In this document: piece after piece, positions 50,479 to 60,417 of the stretch
How positions within the stretch are numbered: the stretch's first letter is position 1
Layout: every line of letters starts with the position of its first letter
NCBI RefSeq assembly: GCF_029945805.1
Contig: NZ_JAQSDH010000042.1
Coordinates: 116,122-180,121 of the forward strand
Source of the DNA: Flavobacterium sp.
GTDB lineage: Bacteria > Bacteroidota > Bacteroidia > Flavobacteriales > Flavobacteriaceae
Reading direction: 5' to 3'
DNA: 64,000 nt
Made by a program: the position numbers and the translations under genes
Notes under the pieces: generated by a model
The model's database searches: none
Told to the model about the DNA's origin: nothing
Seen by the model: only the letters and a program-made list of their open reading frames with translations

Positions 50479-51189
50479 ATGGGAAGAGCGTTTGAATTCA
50501 GAAAAGGACGAAAAATGAAACGTTGGTCAGCAATGGCAAAAGCGTTTACACGTATCGGTAAAGATATTGTAATGGCAGTGAAAGAAGGCGGACCAAATCC
50601 CGAAGCTAATTCCCGTTTGCGTGCCGTTATTCAAAATGCAAAGTCGGCTAATATGCCGAAAGAAAATGTGGAACGTGCTATTAAGAAAGCAACGGACAAA
50701 GATACGGCCAATTATAAAGAACAACTTTTTGAAGGATATGCGCCACACGGAATTGCACTTTTGATCGAAACTGCAACTGATAATAATAACAGAACAGTTG
50801 CCAATATCAGAAGTTATTTCAACAAATGTAATGGTACAATGGGAACACAAGGCTCAGTTGAATTTATGTTCGACCACACTTGTAATTTCCGTATTCCAAA
50901 CAGCAATGTTGACATTGAGGAAATGGAATTGGAATTTATAGATTTTGGTGCTGAAGAGATCTTTGCGGATGAAGACGGAATTTTAATCTATGCGCCTTTC
51001 GGAAGTTTTGGAGCTATCCAAAAAGAACTTGAATCGCGTGGTATTGAAATCTTATCTTCCGGTTTTGAAAGAATCCCGCAGATTAGCAAAAAACTAACTG
51101 AAGCTGAAATGGCTGACGTAGAGAAACTAATTGATAAAATCGAAGAAGATGAAGACGTGATGAACGTATATCATACAATGGAAGAATAA
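50479..51189 (+). CDS. YebC/PmpR family transcriptional regulator
   Basis: The 236-residue protein has the three YebC domains: MGRAFEFRKGRKMKRWSAMAKAFTRIGKDI (domain 1), the domain 2 start SVEFMFDHTC and domain 3 with ELESRGIEILSSGFERIPQI. The characteristic segment is RLRAVIQNAKSANMPKENVERAIKKA. The family binds DNA and, in some bacteria, aids translation of proline-rich stretches. Length is slightly short of E. coli YebC (246). It has a clear promoter and a following terminator, so it stands alone. Confidence 0.93.
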   Translation: MGRAFEFRKGRKMKRWSAMAKAFTRIGKDIVMAVKEGGPNPEANSRLRAVIQNAKSANMPKENVERAIKKATDKDTANYKEQLFEGYAPHGIALLIETATDNNNRTVANIRSYFNKCNGTMGTQGSVEFMFDHTCNFRIPNSNVDIEEMELEFIDFGAEEIFADEDGILIYAPFGSFGAIQKELESRGIEILSSGFERIPQISKKLTEAEMADVEKLIDKIEEDEDVMNVYHTMEE

Positions 51190-51227
51190 AAAGTATTCAG
51201 TATTCAGATACAAGTATTCAGTACTAT

Positions 51228-51258
51228 AAACTTCGGGGAAACCTGGAGTTTTTTTTAT
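51228..51258 (+). terminator. terminator of the yebC gene
   Basis: Ten-pair stem (AAACTTCGGG/CCTGGAGTTT, with two G-U pairs) and GAAA loop, followed by a run of T. A repeated word AGTATTCAGT lies just upstream (51191-51225). From 51259 to 51489 no further feature is seen. Confidence 0.8.
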
Positions 51259-51489
51259 ACAACTGATAAACAAATACTTACTTTTTTAATACAAAAAATA
51301 GTACTAAAAAGTTGTAACATTTAAAGCAAGCTTACGTACAATAAGAGATTTTTATCCTAGATAAACAGTAAAAAAATAACACTAGATGTTGTCTCATCAA
51401 ATGAATTTATTCCTATCTAACCCCCATTTTTTTTCTTTTGGATCTATTCTAAAAATCAATACACACTTTTTAATCTAACTTCAATAACA

Positions 51490-53400
51490 ATGGATGTAAT
51501 TTTATCTTATTGGTGGGTAATCTTAATTGTATTATCTATCGTTCTCTACAAATTTGTATTACGCGTTTTCTTTGGAATGGTAATCGTTCCCGAGGACAAA
51601 ATTGGTTTGGTAACCAAAAAATTCGTGCTTTTCGGAGCAGACAAGTCACTCCCTGATAGTAGAATTATTGCTACCAAAGGAGAAGCTGGTTTTCAAGCGC
51701 AAACGTTAGCACCAGGTTTATATTGGTCAAAATGGATTTGGCAATATACTATCGACATGACAGCCTTTACCATAATCCCAGAAGGAAGAATTGGATTGGT
51801 TTTAAGCAAAGATGGAAAAGAAATTCCAACAGGACGAATTCTTGCCAGAAAAGTCGAAAGTGATAATTTTCAAGATGCAACTGCTTTCTTAGATAATGGT
51901 GGTCAAAAAGGGCGTCAGTCGGCTTTTATTACAACAGGTTCTTATCGTATTAATACCTATTTATTTGAAATAGTAGTGGTGGATCAGGTGAAAATTTACG
52001 AAAATATGATTGGAATTGTAACTGCTTTAGATGGCGACCCAATTCCGCAAGGTCAGATTGCAGGTAAATTTATTGATGGTCATAATAATTTTCAGGATTT
52101 TGATATGTTTTTGGATTTGGGTGGAAACAGAGGTCTGCAACCACAAGTAATGCTTGCAGGTTCTTATTATATCAACACTTGGGGAATTCAGATTGAGCAA
52201 AATCCAATGACAGATGTGCCAATTGGTTATGTTGGTGTGGTGATTTCGTACATCGGTGAGGATGGCAAAGATGTAACCGGAGACACTTTCAAACACGGAA
52301 ACATTGTGTCAAAAGGACAACGTGGCGTTTGGATGGAACCACTTGGCCCGGGAAAATACGCTTTGAATAAATATACCACTAAATTAGAAGCTGTTCCGAC
52401 AACCAACTTAGTTTTAAACTGGGCAAACGCCCGAAGTGAATCACATGATTTAGATAAAAATTTATCTACCATTACCGTTCGTTCTAAAGATGGTTTCCCT
52501 TTTAATCTTGATGTGGCCCAAATCATTCATGTCCCAGCCAATGAAGCTCCAAAAGTAATTGCGCGTTTTGGTAGCATGACCAACTTAGTTTCTCAGGTTT
52601 TAGAACCAACCATTGGAAACTACTTTAGAAACTCAGCTCAAGACAGTGATGTTATATCGTTTCTGAGTACGCGTAAGGAACGTCAGGAATCGGCTAAGAA
52701 TCATATTAAAGCGGTATTAGATGAATACAATGTAAATGCTGTTGATACTTTAATTGGTGATATTGTACCTCCGGATTCCTTAATGAAAACATTAACCGAT
52801 AGAAAGCTTGCGGAAGAAGAGCAAAAGACGTATCAAACCCAAAGAATGGCGCAAGAACAACGTCAGGGAATGGAAAAAGAAACGGCTATTGCTGATATGC
52901 AAAAAGAAATCGTTCGTGCTTCACAAAGTGTTGAAATTGCACAAAGAACTGCAGATGCAACCGTAAAAAAAGCGGAAGGTGATGCTACAAGTTTAAAATT
53001 GAATGTAAATGCTGAGGCGGAAGCTACCAAAATGCGTGCTAATGCCGAAGCGGAAGCGACCAAAGCTAGAGCTGGTGCACAAGCAGAAGCAACAAAACTA
53101 AACGCAAGTGCTGAAGCTGAAAAGATTTCTAAAACCGGATTAGCTGAAGCTGAAAAGATTATGGCGATTGGTAAATCTACTGCCGAAGCTTATCAATTAC
53201 AGGTTTCTGCGATGGGCGGCGATAATTTTACCAGATATAAAGTTACCGAAGAAATTGGTAAAGGAAATATCAAAGTAATTCCAGATGTTTTAATTACTGG
53301 CGCGAACGGTTCTGAAGGAGGAATTAGCGGTTTATTAGGAATGAAACTTATGGAAATGATGGATACTAAAAATAGTACCGATAATTCTAAAAAGAAATAA
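51490..53400 (+). CDS. SPFH/flotillin-family protein with tandem AEAEATK repeats
   Basis: The 636-residue protein has an N-terminal membrane helix (DVILSYWWVILIVLSIVLYKFVL). Three similar units follow at about residues 32-250: VPEDKIGLVTKK, IPEGRIGLVLSKDGKEIPTGR, and ENMIGIVTALDGDPIPQGQ. The SPFH domain lies at about 250-430 (TVRSKDGFPFNLDVAQIIHV, SKVRFGS-type VIARFGSMTNL). A long coiled coil follows (about 440-560), with in-frame repeats (AEAEATKMRAN, AEAEATKARAG, AQAEATKLNAS, AEAEKISKTG) at 505-555. The C terminus is Gly/Met-rich. It should oligomerise at the membrane and organise domains. Confidence 0.85.
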   Translation: MDVILSYWWVILIVLSIVLYKFVLRVFFGMVIVPEDKIGLVTKKFVLFGADKSLPDSRIIATKGEAGFQAQTLAPGLYWSKWIWQYTIDMTAFTIIPEGRIGLVLSKDGKEIPTGRILARKVESDNFQDATAFLDNGGQKGRQSAFITTGSYRINTYLFEIVVVDQVKIYENMIGIVTALDGDPIPQGQIAGKFIDGHNNFQDFDMFLDLGGNRGLQPQVMLAGSYYINTWGIQIEQNPMTDVPIGYVGVVISYIGEDGKDVTGDTFKHGNIVSKGQRGVWMEPLGPGKYALNKYTTKLEAVPTTNLVLNWANARSESHDLDKNLSTITVRSKDGFPFNLDVAQIIHVPANEAPKVIARFGSMTNLVSQVLEPTIGNYFRNSAQDSDVISFLSTRKERQESAKNHIKAVLDEYNVNAVDTLIGDIVPPDSLMKTLTDRKLAEEEQKTYQTQRMAQEQRQGMEKETAIADMQKEIVRASQSVEIAQRTADATVKKAEGDATSLKLNVNAEAEATKMRANAEAEATKARAGAQAEATKLNASAEAEKISKTGLAEAEKIMAIGKSTAEAYQLQVSAMGGDNFTRYKVTEEIGKGNIKVIPDVLITGANGSEGGISGLLGMKLMEMMDTKNSTDNSKKK

Positions 53401-53420
53401 TATAATAGTTATTCAAATGA

Positions 53421-53448
53421 AACGTCGAGTTACGCTCGGCGTTTTTTT
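53421..53448 (+). terminator. rho-independent terminator after the SPFH gene
   Basis: Stem AACGTCGAG/CTCGGCGTT (one G-U pair), TTACG loop, then seven T. Confidence 0.85.
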
Positions 53449-53489
53449 GTTATTTTTTTGTAAATTCGTTTTGATCCAACTAGTAAATT

Positions 53490-53912
53490 ATGAACTGTCT
53501 TAATCCTATAGTGCTATTAATTCTAACAGTTACTAGCCTTTCGGCACAAACCGTTAAATTAAAAAAGCAAATTGTTTACATAGATGATGCTGCAACTTTT
53601 AGCTTTGCCAAAAAAGCGATGGGAAATGAATTGTACGTTTACAATCTAAACACTAAGGAAGAATTAGTCAATATGATTGTTGATAACAATAAAACCGAGA
53701 GTAAAGTGGACGATAGCAAGAAGATTGTTTTCACTAAACTAAACACTATAATACAATCCAAAAACTTCCGTGGCCGCGATTGGGAATTTATGTTAGCCTT
53801 ATTACTCTCAGAAAAAGTATTTGATCTAAAAGGAGAAATTAATCTCGAAAACCTAAAACGTTTTACGGCAAAATACGATGATCGGAATATCAATCATACA
53901 ATGATGCGATAG
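53490..53912 (+). CDS. small secreted protein of unknown function
   Basis: The 140-residue protein has an N-terminal signal-like segment (MNCLNPIVLLILTVTSLSAQTV). The rest is charged and mixed alpha/beta (KKQIVYIDDAATFSFAKKAM, VNMIVDNNKTESKVDDSKK, FNWEFMLALLLSEKVFDLKGEINLENLKRF-type). No known domain is recognised. The protein ends with HTMMR. It is a single gene between two terminators. Confidence 0.7.
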   Translation: MNCLNPIVLLILTVTSLSAQTVKLKKQIVYIDDAATFSFAKKAMGNELYVYNLNTKEELVNMIVDNNKTESKVDDSKKIVFTKLNTIIQSKNFRGRDWEFMLALLLSEKVFDLKGEINLENLKRFTAKYDDRNINHTMMR

Positions 53913-53930
53913 CACCTTTTCAGAAAACAA

Positions 53931-53963
53931 AAAAACCTCCGAATCGCTTTGGAGGTTTTTTTA
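53931..53963. terminator. bidirectional terminator between convergent genes
   Basis: Perfect 10-base stem (AAAAACCTCC/GGAGGTTTTT) with a 10-base loop; T runs on both strands serve the small secreted protein gene and the cysteine synthase gene. Confidence 0.85.
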
Positions 53964-53993
53964 TATCTTAATAGTAGTACTTAAATCGTAATG

Positions 53994-55034
53994 CTACTTA
54001 ATAAACTCTACTTTCTGGACTTCTTCAGCGTTGATGCTGTCAAAGAAACCTTGTTCATTCATCCAATCATCGCTAAATACTTTACTCATATAACGAGAAC
54101 CGTGATCTGGGAAAATTGCAATTACATTACTATTTTCGTTGAACTCTCCTTCTTCAGCATATTGCTTGATTGCCTGCATTACTGCTCCAGAAGTATAACC
54201 AACAAATAAGCCTTCTCTTTTAACAATCTCTCTAGTAGTATGGGCACTTTCTTCGTCGGTTACTTTCATGAAATGATCTATCAAATCAAAGTCGGTAGCA
54301 GTTGGAATCAAGTTTTTACCCAAACCTTCTATTCGGTATGGATAGATTTCATCAGCATCAAATTCTCTAGTTTCGTGGTATTTTTTCAATACAGAACCAA
54401 AAGCATCAACACCTAAAATTCTAATATTTGGATTTTTTTCTTTTAAGAACTTAGCCGCTCCAGAAATAGTTCCACCCGTTCCGCTACACGCAATTAAATG
54501 GGTAATTTTTCCGTTGGTTTGTTCCCAAATTTCAGGACCAGTTGATTTATAATGCGCATCAATATTCAATTGGTTGAAATATTGATTGATATAGACTGAA
54601 CCTTTTGTTTCTTCGTGCAAACGCTTAGCTACATTGTAGTAAGAACGCTCGTCGTCAGCAGAAACGTGTGCAGGACAAACATATACTTTTGCCCCTAAAC
54701 TACGTAACATATCAATTTTATCTTTAGAAGATTTTGAACTTACGGCAAGAATGCAACTGTATCCTTTGATGATGCTTACCATTGCCAAGCTAAATCCAGT
54801 ATTCCCCGATGTAGTTTCAATGATAGTATCGCCTGGAGTAAGAATTCCTTGCTTTTCAGCCTCTTCAATAATATATAGTGCGATTCTGTCTTTGGTAGAA
54901 TGACCCGGGTTGAATGCTTCAACCTTAGCGTAAAAATTTCCTTGTAAAGATTCTGTGATTTTGTTAAGCCTAATTAGAGGTGTATTCCCTATTAAACTTA
55001 ATACATTATCGTGAGCTTTTATATCTTCTTTCAT
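53994..55034 (-). CDS. PLP-dependent cysteine synthase/cystathionine beta-synthase family protein
   Basis: The 346-residue enzyme has the PLP lysine in [20 protein letters not shown], the substrate loop [12 protein letters not shown], a phosphate-binding loop [10 protein letters not shown], and a C-terminal SDDW region. It resembles bacterial CBS-like cysteine synthases that lack the heme and Bateman domains. Members make cysteine from O-acetylserine plus sulfide or cystathionine from serine plus homocysteine; which cannot be decided here. A single gene, followed by a shared terminator. Confidence 0.85.
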   Translation of the reverse strand: MKEDIKAHDNVLSLIGNTPLIRLNKITESLQGNFYAKVEAFNPGHSTKDRIALYIIEEAEKQGILTPGDTIIETTSGNTGFSLAMVSIIKGYSCILAVSSKSSKDKIDMLRSLGAKVYVCPAHVSADDERSYYNVAKRLHEETKGSVYINQYFNQLNIDAHYKSTGPEIWEQTNGKITHLIACSGTGGTISGAAKFLKEKNPNIRILGVDAFGSVLKKYHETREFDADEIYPYRIEGLGKNLIPTATDFDLIDHFMKVTDEESAHTTREIVKREGLFVGYTSGAVMQAIKQYAEEGEFNENSNVIAIFPDHGSRYMSKVFSDDWMNEQGFFDSINAEEVQKVEFIK

Positions 55035-55115
55035 AAAATAATTTAGTCAAGCAATAGTTCGGAGCCAATATTTAATGACTCCAAACCTGTGCAAATTTAA
55101 TAAAATATTTTTAAA

Positions 55116-57179
55116 CTATTTTTTTATTCCCTCTAAATCTAATAAAAAACTGAATTCTTTAGCAATTTCCCTAATGGCTTCAAACCTTCCCGATGCTCCT
55201 CCGTGACCTGCCTCCATGTTAGTATCCAAATATAACTGATTATTATTAGTTTTCAAAACCCGTAATTTCGCCACCCATTTAGCTGGTTCCCAATACTGTA
55301 CCTGAGAATCATGCAAACCAGTTGAAATATAAAGATTTGGATAGTTCTGAGCCACAACATTATCATAAGGCGAATAAGACAACATATAATTATAATATTT
55401 CTTCGTGTTCGGATTTCCCCATTCGTCATATTCTCCTGTCGTTAACGGAATGGTTTCATCCAACATAGTTGTAACAACATCTACAAAAGGTACCTGCGCG
55501 ACAACGCCATTAAACAAATTTGGGGCCATATTGATAATGGCTCCCATCAAAAGCCCTCCGGCCGATCCACCTTCTGCATATAAATGCTTACTTGATGTGA
55601 ATTTTTCATCAATAACAAATTGGGAACAATCAATGAAATCAGTAAATGTATTTTTCTTTTTAGTTAATTTACCATTGTCGTACCATTCACGACCCAAATC
55701 TTCTCCACCACGAATATGAGCGATGGCGTAAATAAAACCTCGATCTAAAAGTGATAATCGTAGCGTAGAAAAATGACAATCCATCGTCATACCATAAGAA
55801 CCATAAGCATATAACAACAATGGATTTTTACTATCTTTTTTGATACCTTTTCTATAAACCATTGAAATGGGCACTTTGGTGCCATCTTTTGCAGTTGCCC
55901 AAACGCGTTCTTCTATGTACTTGTTTTTATCGAATTTTCCACCTATAACTTCTTGTTCTTTCAGTATAGTTTTCTCTTTGGTCTTCATATTAAAATCAAT
56001 TACAGAAGCTGGTGTAGCCAATGATTGATAGCCATAACGGAGGATTTCGGTATCAAAATCGACATTGGTTGTTGTGTAAGCCATGTATGTTTCACTGTCA
56101 AAAGGAAGATAATATGCTCCTTTTCCACTCCAAGGCATAATTCGGATCATATTTAAACCATTAAAACGTTCTGAAACTACCAAATAATCTTTGAAAATAT
56201 CAATGTCTTCCAACAAAACGTCTTCGCGATGTGCAATCAAATCAACCCAATTGTCTTTTGAACTCGCATTTTCGGGCGTTTTCATCAGCTTAAAATTGGT
56301 TGCTTTATCCTTATTAGTCAGAATATAAAAATGCTCACCAAAATGTGAAATGCTGTATTCCAATCCCCGTGTTCTTTTTTGGAACATCCTGAATTTAGCA
56401 TCAGGCGTAGCTGATAAAACCGTTTGAAATTCGGTAGTTATTGTACTACTTGAATTGATAATCAAATACTTTTTCGACTTCGATTTATAAATGGAAACAT
56501 CAAAAGTTTCGTCTTTTTCAAAATAAACCATAGCATCTGTAGCTGCAGCAGTTCCGATTTTATGTTTAAATATTTTATCCGAACGAAGCGTCACTCCATC
56601 TTTTCTAGAATAGAACAATGTCTTATTATCGCTTGCCCAAGTGGAACCACCAGTAGTGTTTTCTAGTTTGAAATCTAGAATTTCTCCCGACACCAAATTC
56701 TTAACCTGAATCGTATATTGTCTTCTAGATACCGTGTCAAAACCAAAAGCACACAGCGTATTGTCTTCGCTAATACTTAATCCAGCTAAATTAAAATACG
56801 TATGTCCTTCAGCCATCACATTGCAATCGAACATAATTTCTTCTTTGGCATCCAAACTTCCCTTTTTACGAGAATGAATGGGATAATCTTTACCTTTTTC
56901 AAAGCGCGTAATATAGTAGTAGCCATTAAACAAATAGGGAACAGATTCATCATCTTCCTTAATTCGAGCTTTCATTTCTTCGAATAAATCCTTTTGAAAA
57001 GCTTCAGTATGCGCTGTAGATTGCCTATAATACTCGTTTTCTTGATTGAGATACTCAATAACTTCCGGCTTTTCTCTTTGGTTCATCCAGTAGTAATCAT
57101 CAGTACGAACATGACCATGTTTTTCAATTTGATGTGGAATAATTTTGGCAACCGGCGGTTTTATTTTAGCTTCAGGCAT
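55116..57179 (-). CDS. ptrB: S9 family peptidase (oligopeptidase B-like)
   Basis: The 687-residue serine peptidase has an N-terminal seven-bladed beta-propeller domain (about residues 70-400) and a C-terminal alpha/beta-hydrolase domain. The nucleophile motif is GGSAGG (YAEGGSAGGLLMGAII) at about residue 533. The remaining catalytic residues fit DSQVQYWEP (Asp) and MEAGHGGASGRFEA (His). Length and DDYYWMNQREKPEVIEYLNQENEY at the start match oligopeptidase B (E. coli 686). It cleaves short peptides after Lys/Arg. No signal peptide is present, so it is cytoplasmic. Confidence 0.93.
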   Translation of the reverse strand: MPEAKIKPPVAKIIPHQIEKHGHVRTDDYYWMNQREKPEVIEYLNQENEYYRQSTAHTEAFQKDLFEEMKARIKEDDESVPYLFNGYYYITRFEKGKDYPIHSRKKGSLDAKEEIMFDCNVMAEGHTYFNLAGLSISEDNTLCAFGFDTVSRRQYTIQVKNLVSGEILDFKLENTTGGSTWASDNKTLFYSRKDGVTLRSDKIFKHKIGTAAATDAMVYFEKDETFDVSIYKSKSKKYLIINSSSTITTEFQTVLSATPDAKFRMFQKRTRGLEYSISHFGEHFYILTNKDKATNFKLMKTPENASSKDNWVDLIAHREDVLLEDIDIFKDYLVVSERFNGLNMIRIMPWSGKGAYYLPFDSETYMAYTTTNVDFDTEILRYGYQSLATPASVIDFNMKTKEKTILKEQEVIGGKFDKNKYIEERVWATAKDGTKVPISMVYRKGIKKDSKNPLLLYAYGSYGMTMDCHFSTLRLSLLDRGFIYAIAHIRGGEDLGREWYDNGKLTKKKNTFTDFIDCSQFVIDEKFTSSKHLYAEGGSAGGLLMGAIINMAPNLFNGVVAQVPFVDVVTTMLDETIPLTTGEYDEWGNPNTKKYYNYMLSYSPYDNVVAQNYPNLYISTGLHDSQVQYWEPAKWVAKLRVLKTNNNQLYLDTNMEAGHGGASGRFEAIREIAKEFSFLLDLEGIKK

Positions 57180-57414
57180 TTAAAGTGTTTTTATTAACAT
57201 ACAATATTAACGATTCTATTGCAACGACTTTGTTTGTAAACGGGAAGTTATAAACCTAAAAGTTAACAAATAATAGTTTACAAATAAATTTCATATAATA
57301 AATTAAGATCTTATAGCCTAGTAACACCTGAAAAATTAAAACGAAATATAATTAATATAAAGACTTTAGAAGCTGTTTTTAAAATGTAAATACCAATCAA
57401 TATTTATAGGCTTT

Positions 57415-58938
57415 CTATTGGATTTTTTTATAATACTTAAACAACTTTTGGTTCAAATCCTTTGGAATAAAGGGCTTAATCACATATTCATTTACTCCGA
57501 TTTGAAGTGCTTTTTCAAGACATAAATAAGAAGTTGTTGCTGTTAGCGCAATAATAGGTATTGTTGAATTTACTATGCGTATTTTAGCACTTGCTTCATA
57601 ACCGTCCATTACAGGCATTGATAAATCCATAAGGATAAGATCGTACGTATTTGCATAAAACTTCTCCAAACCAATTAGACCATTTTGTGCTACATCAAGA
57701 ACAATGTTCCAATGATGTAATATTTTCTCTGCAACTTTTATATTGATTAAGTTATCTTCTACCAAAAGCACCTTCATCCCGTCCAACATATGTATTTGAA
57801 CATCTTTTTCTAAATTAGAAGAATAGTTATCCAATTGATTAACATTTAGTGGCAAGTCAAGAATAAAGCTAAAATTACAACCTTTATTGGCTTCACTTGT
57901 TATGTGAATTTCTGAATTGAATAATTTTAAAAGATTTTTAGTAATAACTAGCCCTAAACCACTACCCCCATATTTTCTTGAAGTTGAGCTATCTAATTGA
58001 GAAAATTTTTCGAAAATGGCGTCAAATTTATCAAGGTCAATTCCGATTCCGTTATCAATTATTTCTGTTTTGAAAACGATATTATTTTGAGATTTATTTA
58101 AAGTTTTTACTCTAATTTCAATTAAACCATTCTTAGTAAACTTGATTGCATTTGATAAGAGGTTATTAATTATTTGACTAATTCTTAATGGATCGCTAAT
58201 AATCTCAGCACAAAATTCATCATCAAAATAAACAGTAATTTTATTATTGTTTTCTCTTATCATAGACTCTAATGACTTAGTTATATCAATAACAAGTGTT
58301 TTATAATCAAAAGAAATATTTTCGAGGTCTACTTTGCCATTTTCTATTTTACCAAAATCAAGAATATTATTAATTAATTGGTGAAGGTGTTGTGCTGATT
58401 TTTTTAAAAAAAAAATATTTTCATGAATATTAACTATGTCCTTTTCATTTTCAATAATATAAGTTAGACCAATAATTGCATTCAAAGGGGTTCGAATCTC
58501 ATGACTCATAATTGATAAAAAATCAGATTTAGCTTCATTAGCCTTTTCTGCATTAATTTTTGCAATGTATAGTTCTTCTTGATGTCTTTTTTTAAATTCA
58601 ATTTCATCAGTCAGTATTTTAAATAAATAATCTGAACTATTATTGTCTTCAATTACAACATGATTTGAGCTTTCCAACTGTTTAATGGTATTGAATAACT
58701 TCTTTTGAACATCTTTTTTCTGTTCTAATTCTACTTTAAGTTTTGCGTTTATTCGATTGTATTCGATATCATTAAGCTTGATGGATTTTTCAAAAAGAGT
58801 AGCGTCTTTTTCATAGTTTAAATAACTTTGATTGATAATTTGAATGAAATTTTGAAGGGATGGATTTTGGGCTACTAAATCATCATCAAGATATTTTTTA
58901 ACTTGACGGCCTAAATAATTATGTAAATTTTCATTCAT
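57415..58938 (-). CDS. cytoplasmic hybrid histidine kinase with receiver domain
   Basis: The 507-residue protein has no membrane helix. An N-terminal coiled region (about residues 1-125) leads to the HisKA domain with His146 in SIMSHEIRTPLNAI. The HATPase domain (IDNGIGIDLDKFDAIFEKFSQLD, GGSGLGLVITKNLLKLF) follows, and a receiver domain ends it (VLLVEDNLINIKVAEKI, DLILMDLSMPVMDGYEAS; phosphoacceptor Asp438). It lies 10 bases after the FIST gene on the same strand, so the FIST protein is the probable sensor partner. The receiver may pass phosphate to an Hpt protein elsewhere. Confidence 0.92.
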   Translation of the reverse strand: MNENLHNYLGRQVKKYLDDDLVAQNPSLQNFIQIINQSYLNYEKDATLFEKSIKLNDIEYNRINAKLKVELEQKKDVQKKLFNTIKQLESSNHVVIEDNNSSDYLFKILTDEIEFKKRHQEELYIAKINAEKANEAKSDFLSIMSHEIRTPLNAIIGLTYIIENEKDIVNIHENIFFLKKSAQHLHQLINNILDFGKIENGKVDLENISFDYKTLVIDITKSLESMIRENNNKITVYFDDEFCAEIISDPLRISQIINNLLSNAIKFTKNGLIEIRVKTLNKSQNNIVFKTEIIDNGIGIDLDKFDAIFEKFSQLDSSTSRKYGGSGLGLVITKNLLKLFNSEIHITSEANKGCNFSFILDLPLNVNQLDNYSSNLEKDVQIHMLDGMKVLLVEDNLINIKVAEKILHHWNIVLDVAQNGLIGLEKFYANTYDLILMDLSMPVMDGYEASAKIRIVNSTIPIIALTATTSYLCLEKALQIGVNEYVIKPFIPKDLNQKLFKYYKKIQ

Positions 58939-58948
58939 AATATTTTTA

Positions 58949-60091
58949 TTACACTTCTAGCATAGTTGTTATGGAAAATGTTTGGTTATGCAATTCACAG
59001 GATTTATGAGCCACGACCGGTGAAATTTCACCATAAGAATAGAATCCGAATAAAAATGCATTCTCCCCAAATATATCTTTCAGAACCTCAATTTCTTCCT
59101 CTATTCTGTTGTCAAGTACTATTTTACGCCCAACACAACTCACCACCATTATCAATTGAGGACTTGCATTCGATTCATCCATAGTAGCTTTTGCCGCTGT
59201 ATAAGAAGCATCAATCAATTTGTCAAAATTACCTTTCATCAATTTCACAAAAGCTCCTTGAGGAATATCTCCGGCAAATGTCATTGATTTTTCTTCTTCG
59301 TTGATAGATAGTATAGTTCTAACAACGGGAGAAGCGATTGGATTTTCTTTCATTGATAATGGAAAATACAAAGCTGAACTCGGTAAATCATCAGCATATT
59401 GACCAAGATATTCCTTGTACAGGTCTAAAGCAAAATGGTCTCCTATTTTGTAAAGAATATTTTTTTCAGAATGGGTAACTTCACGTTCCGGACCAAAATC
59501 AGTCCATCCACCTTCACACCCAAATCCAAATTTCATATGATTACCATAAAAACCAATTATTGCAATCTCTCCTTCTTTTGGATTTTCATTAACCCCGAGT
59601 AAAGTTTTCTGAAAATTCAAACTATCACCCGCGATACCTCCAAATATTTTGACTTTGGAATCTGTTGCTTTCGAAAGTTCTTTTACTAATTCTGTTCCGT
59701 TTACATAAGTTCCTTCAGATAAAACCATGATAGCAGATAAATCATTTGTTACTAACTCTTCTTGGACTCTCCCTCCAAGTCTGGACAAAGATTCCTCATC
59801 TAATAAGTTATATTTAGAAATTTTTATTGGCGTTTTTTCAAATTCTATAGCGGTTACTATAATACTATTATTTACTAAATTATAATCTAATAACTGCCCC
59901 GCAGTAGAGCAAATTACAATTTCCGCATTGGGATAAACTGACTTTAACTTTTCATAAAGTTTACAATTTTCAATTATTTCCCTTTCTCCAAAACTAAAAA
60001 CCAAATTAGCCTTAGCAGCAGAAAATGAATCTGAAGTTTTAATAATTTGAAAATGCATTAACTGATTAACAAAACCCTGCTCTATTTTCAT
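58949..60091 (-). CDS. FIST domain signal-transduction protein
   Basis: The 380-residue cytoplasmic protein has FIST_N (about residues 25-220: VIVTAIEFEKTPIKISKYNLLDEE, KIFGGIAGDSLNFQKTLLG) and FIST_C (about 225-365: LYKEYLGQYADDLPSSALYFPL, NAFLFGFYSYGEISPV with LHNQTFSITTMLEV). FIST domains sense small ligands, possibly amino acids, in F-box and signal-transduction proteins. It starts the FIST-kinase pair and so likely gates the kinase. The end SITTMLEV follows standard FIST_C (C-x-L-H-N-Q). Ligand unknown. Confidence 0.9.
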   Translation of the reverse strand: MKIEQGFVNQLMHFQIIKTSDSFSAAKANLVFSFGEREIIENCKLYEKLKSVYPNAEIVICSTAGQLLDYNLVNNSIIVTAIEFEKTPIKISKYNLLDEESLSRLGGRVQEELVTNDLSAIMVLSEGTYVNGTELVKELSKATDSKVKIFGGIAGDSLNFQKTLLGVNENPKEGEIAIIGFYGNHMKFGFGCEGGWTDFGPEREVTHSEKNILYKIGDHFALDLYKEYLGQYADDLPSSALYFPLSMKENPIASPVVRTILSINEEEKSMTFAGDIPQGAFVKLMKGNFDKLIDASYTAAKATMDESNASPQLIMVVSCVGRKIVLDNRIEEEIEVLKDIFGENAFLFGFYSYGEISPVVAHKSCELHNQTFSITTMLEV

Positions 60092-60417
60092 AACAACTTG
60101 TATCTAGTTACTAAAGCAATAAAAATAATTGTCAAAAAAAAATATTCAGTTATTTTTATGATAATTATTCGATAAACGATAAGTATGTATAGTTGAACTG
60201 TTTTTTAAATACATTTTTTTCTTACTCTATATTTATATAGTGATTGAATTGAAAAAAAATATTTCTATTATTTTAAATTAAACAACATAAAATGAAAAAT
60301 ATTATTAGTAAACATTCAATTGAGATTTATGTTTACTTTATCATATAAAATAGTAAAGTACCAGATTAATAATCAGGAATTAAAAATAATACACGATTTA
60401 CAATAATTTATGTCTTC
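60092..60417. other. gene-free AT-rich spacer
   Basis: This 326-base stretch separates two minus-strand genes, upstream of the FIST gene and downstream of the aldolase gene. It contains a possible 18-codon reading frame starting MKNIISKHS, which is too short to support. No hairpin with a T run, no TAnnTTTG on the minus strand and no repeat was found. Confidence 0.5.

Noticed and set aside
60092..60417. 18-codon frame MKNIISKHS...
   Set aside because: Too short, no homologous look and no promoter or terminator; chance frame.
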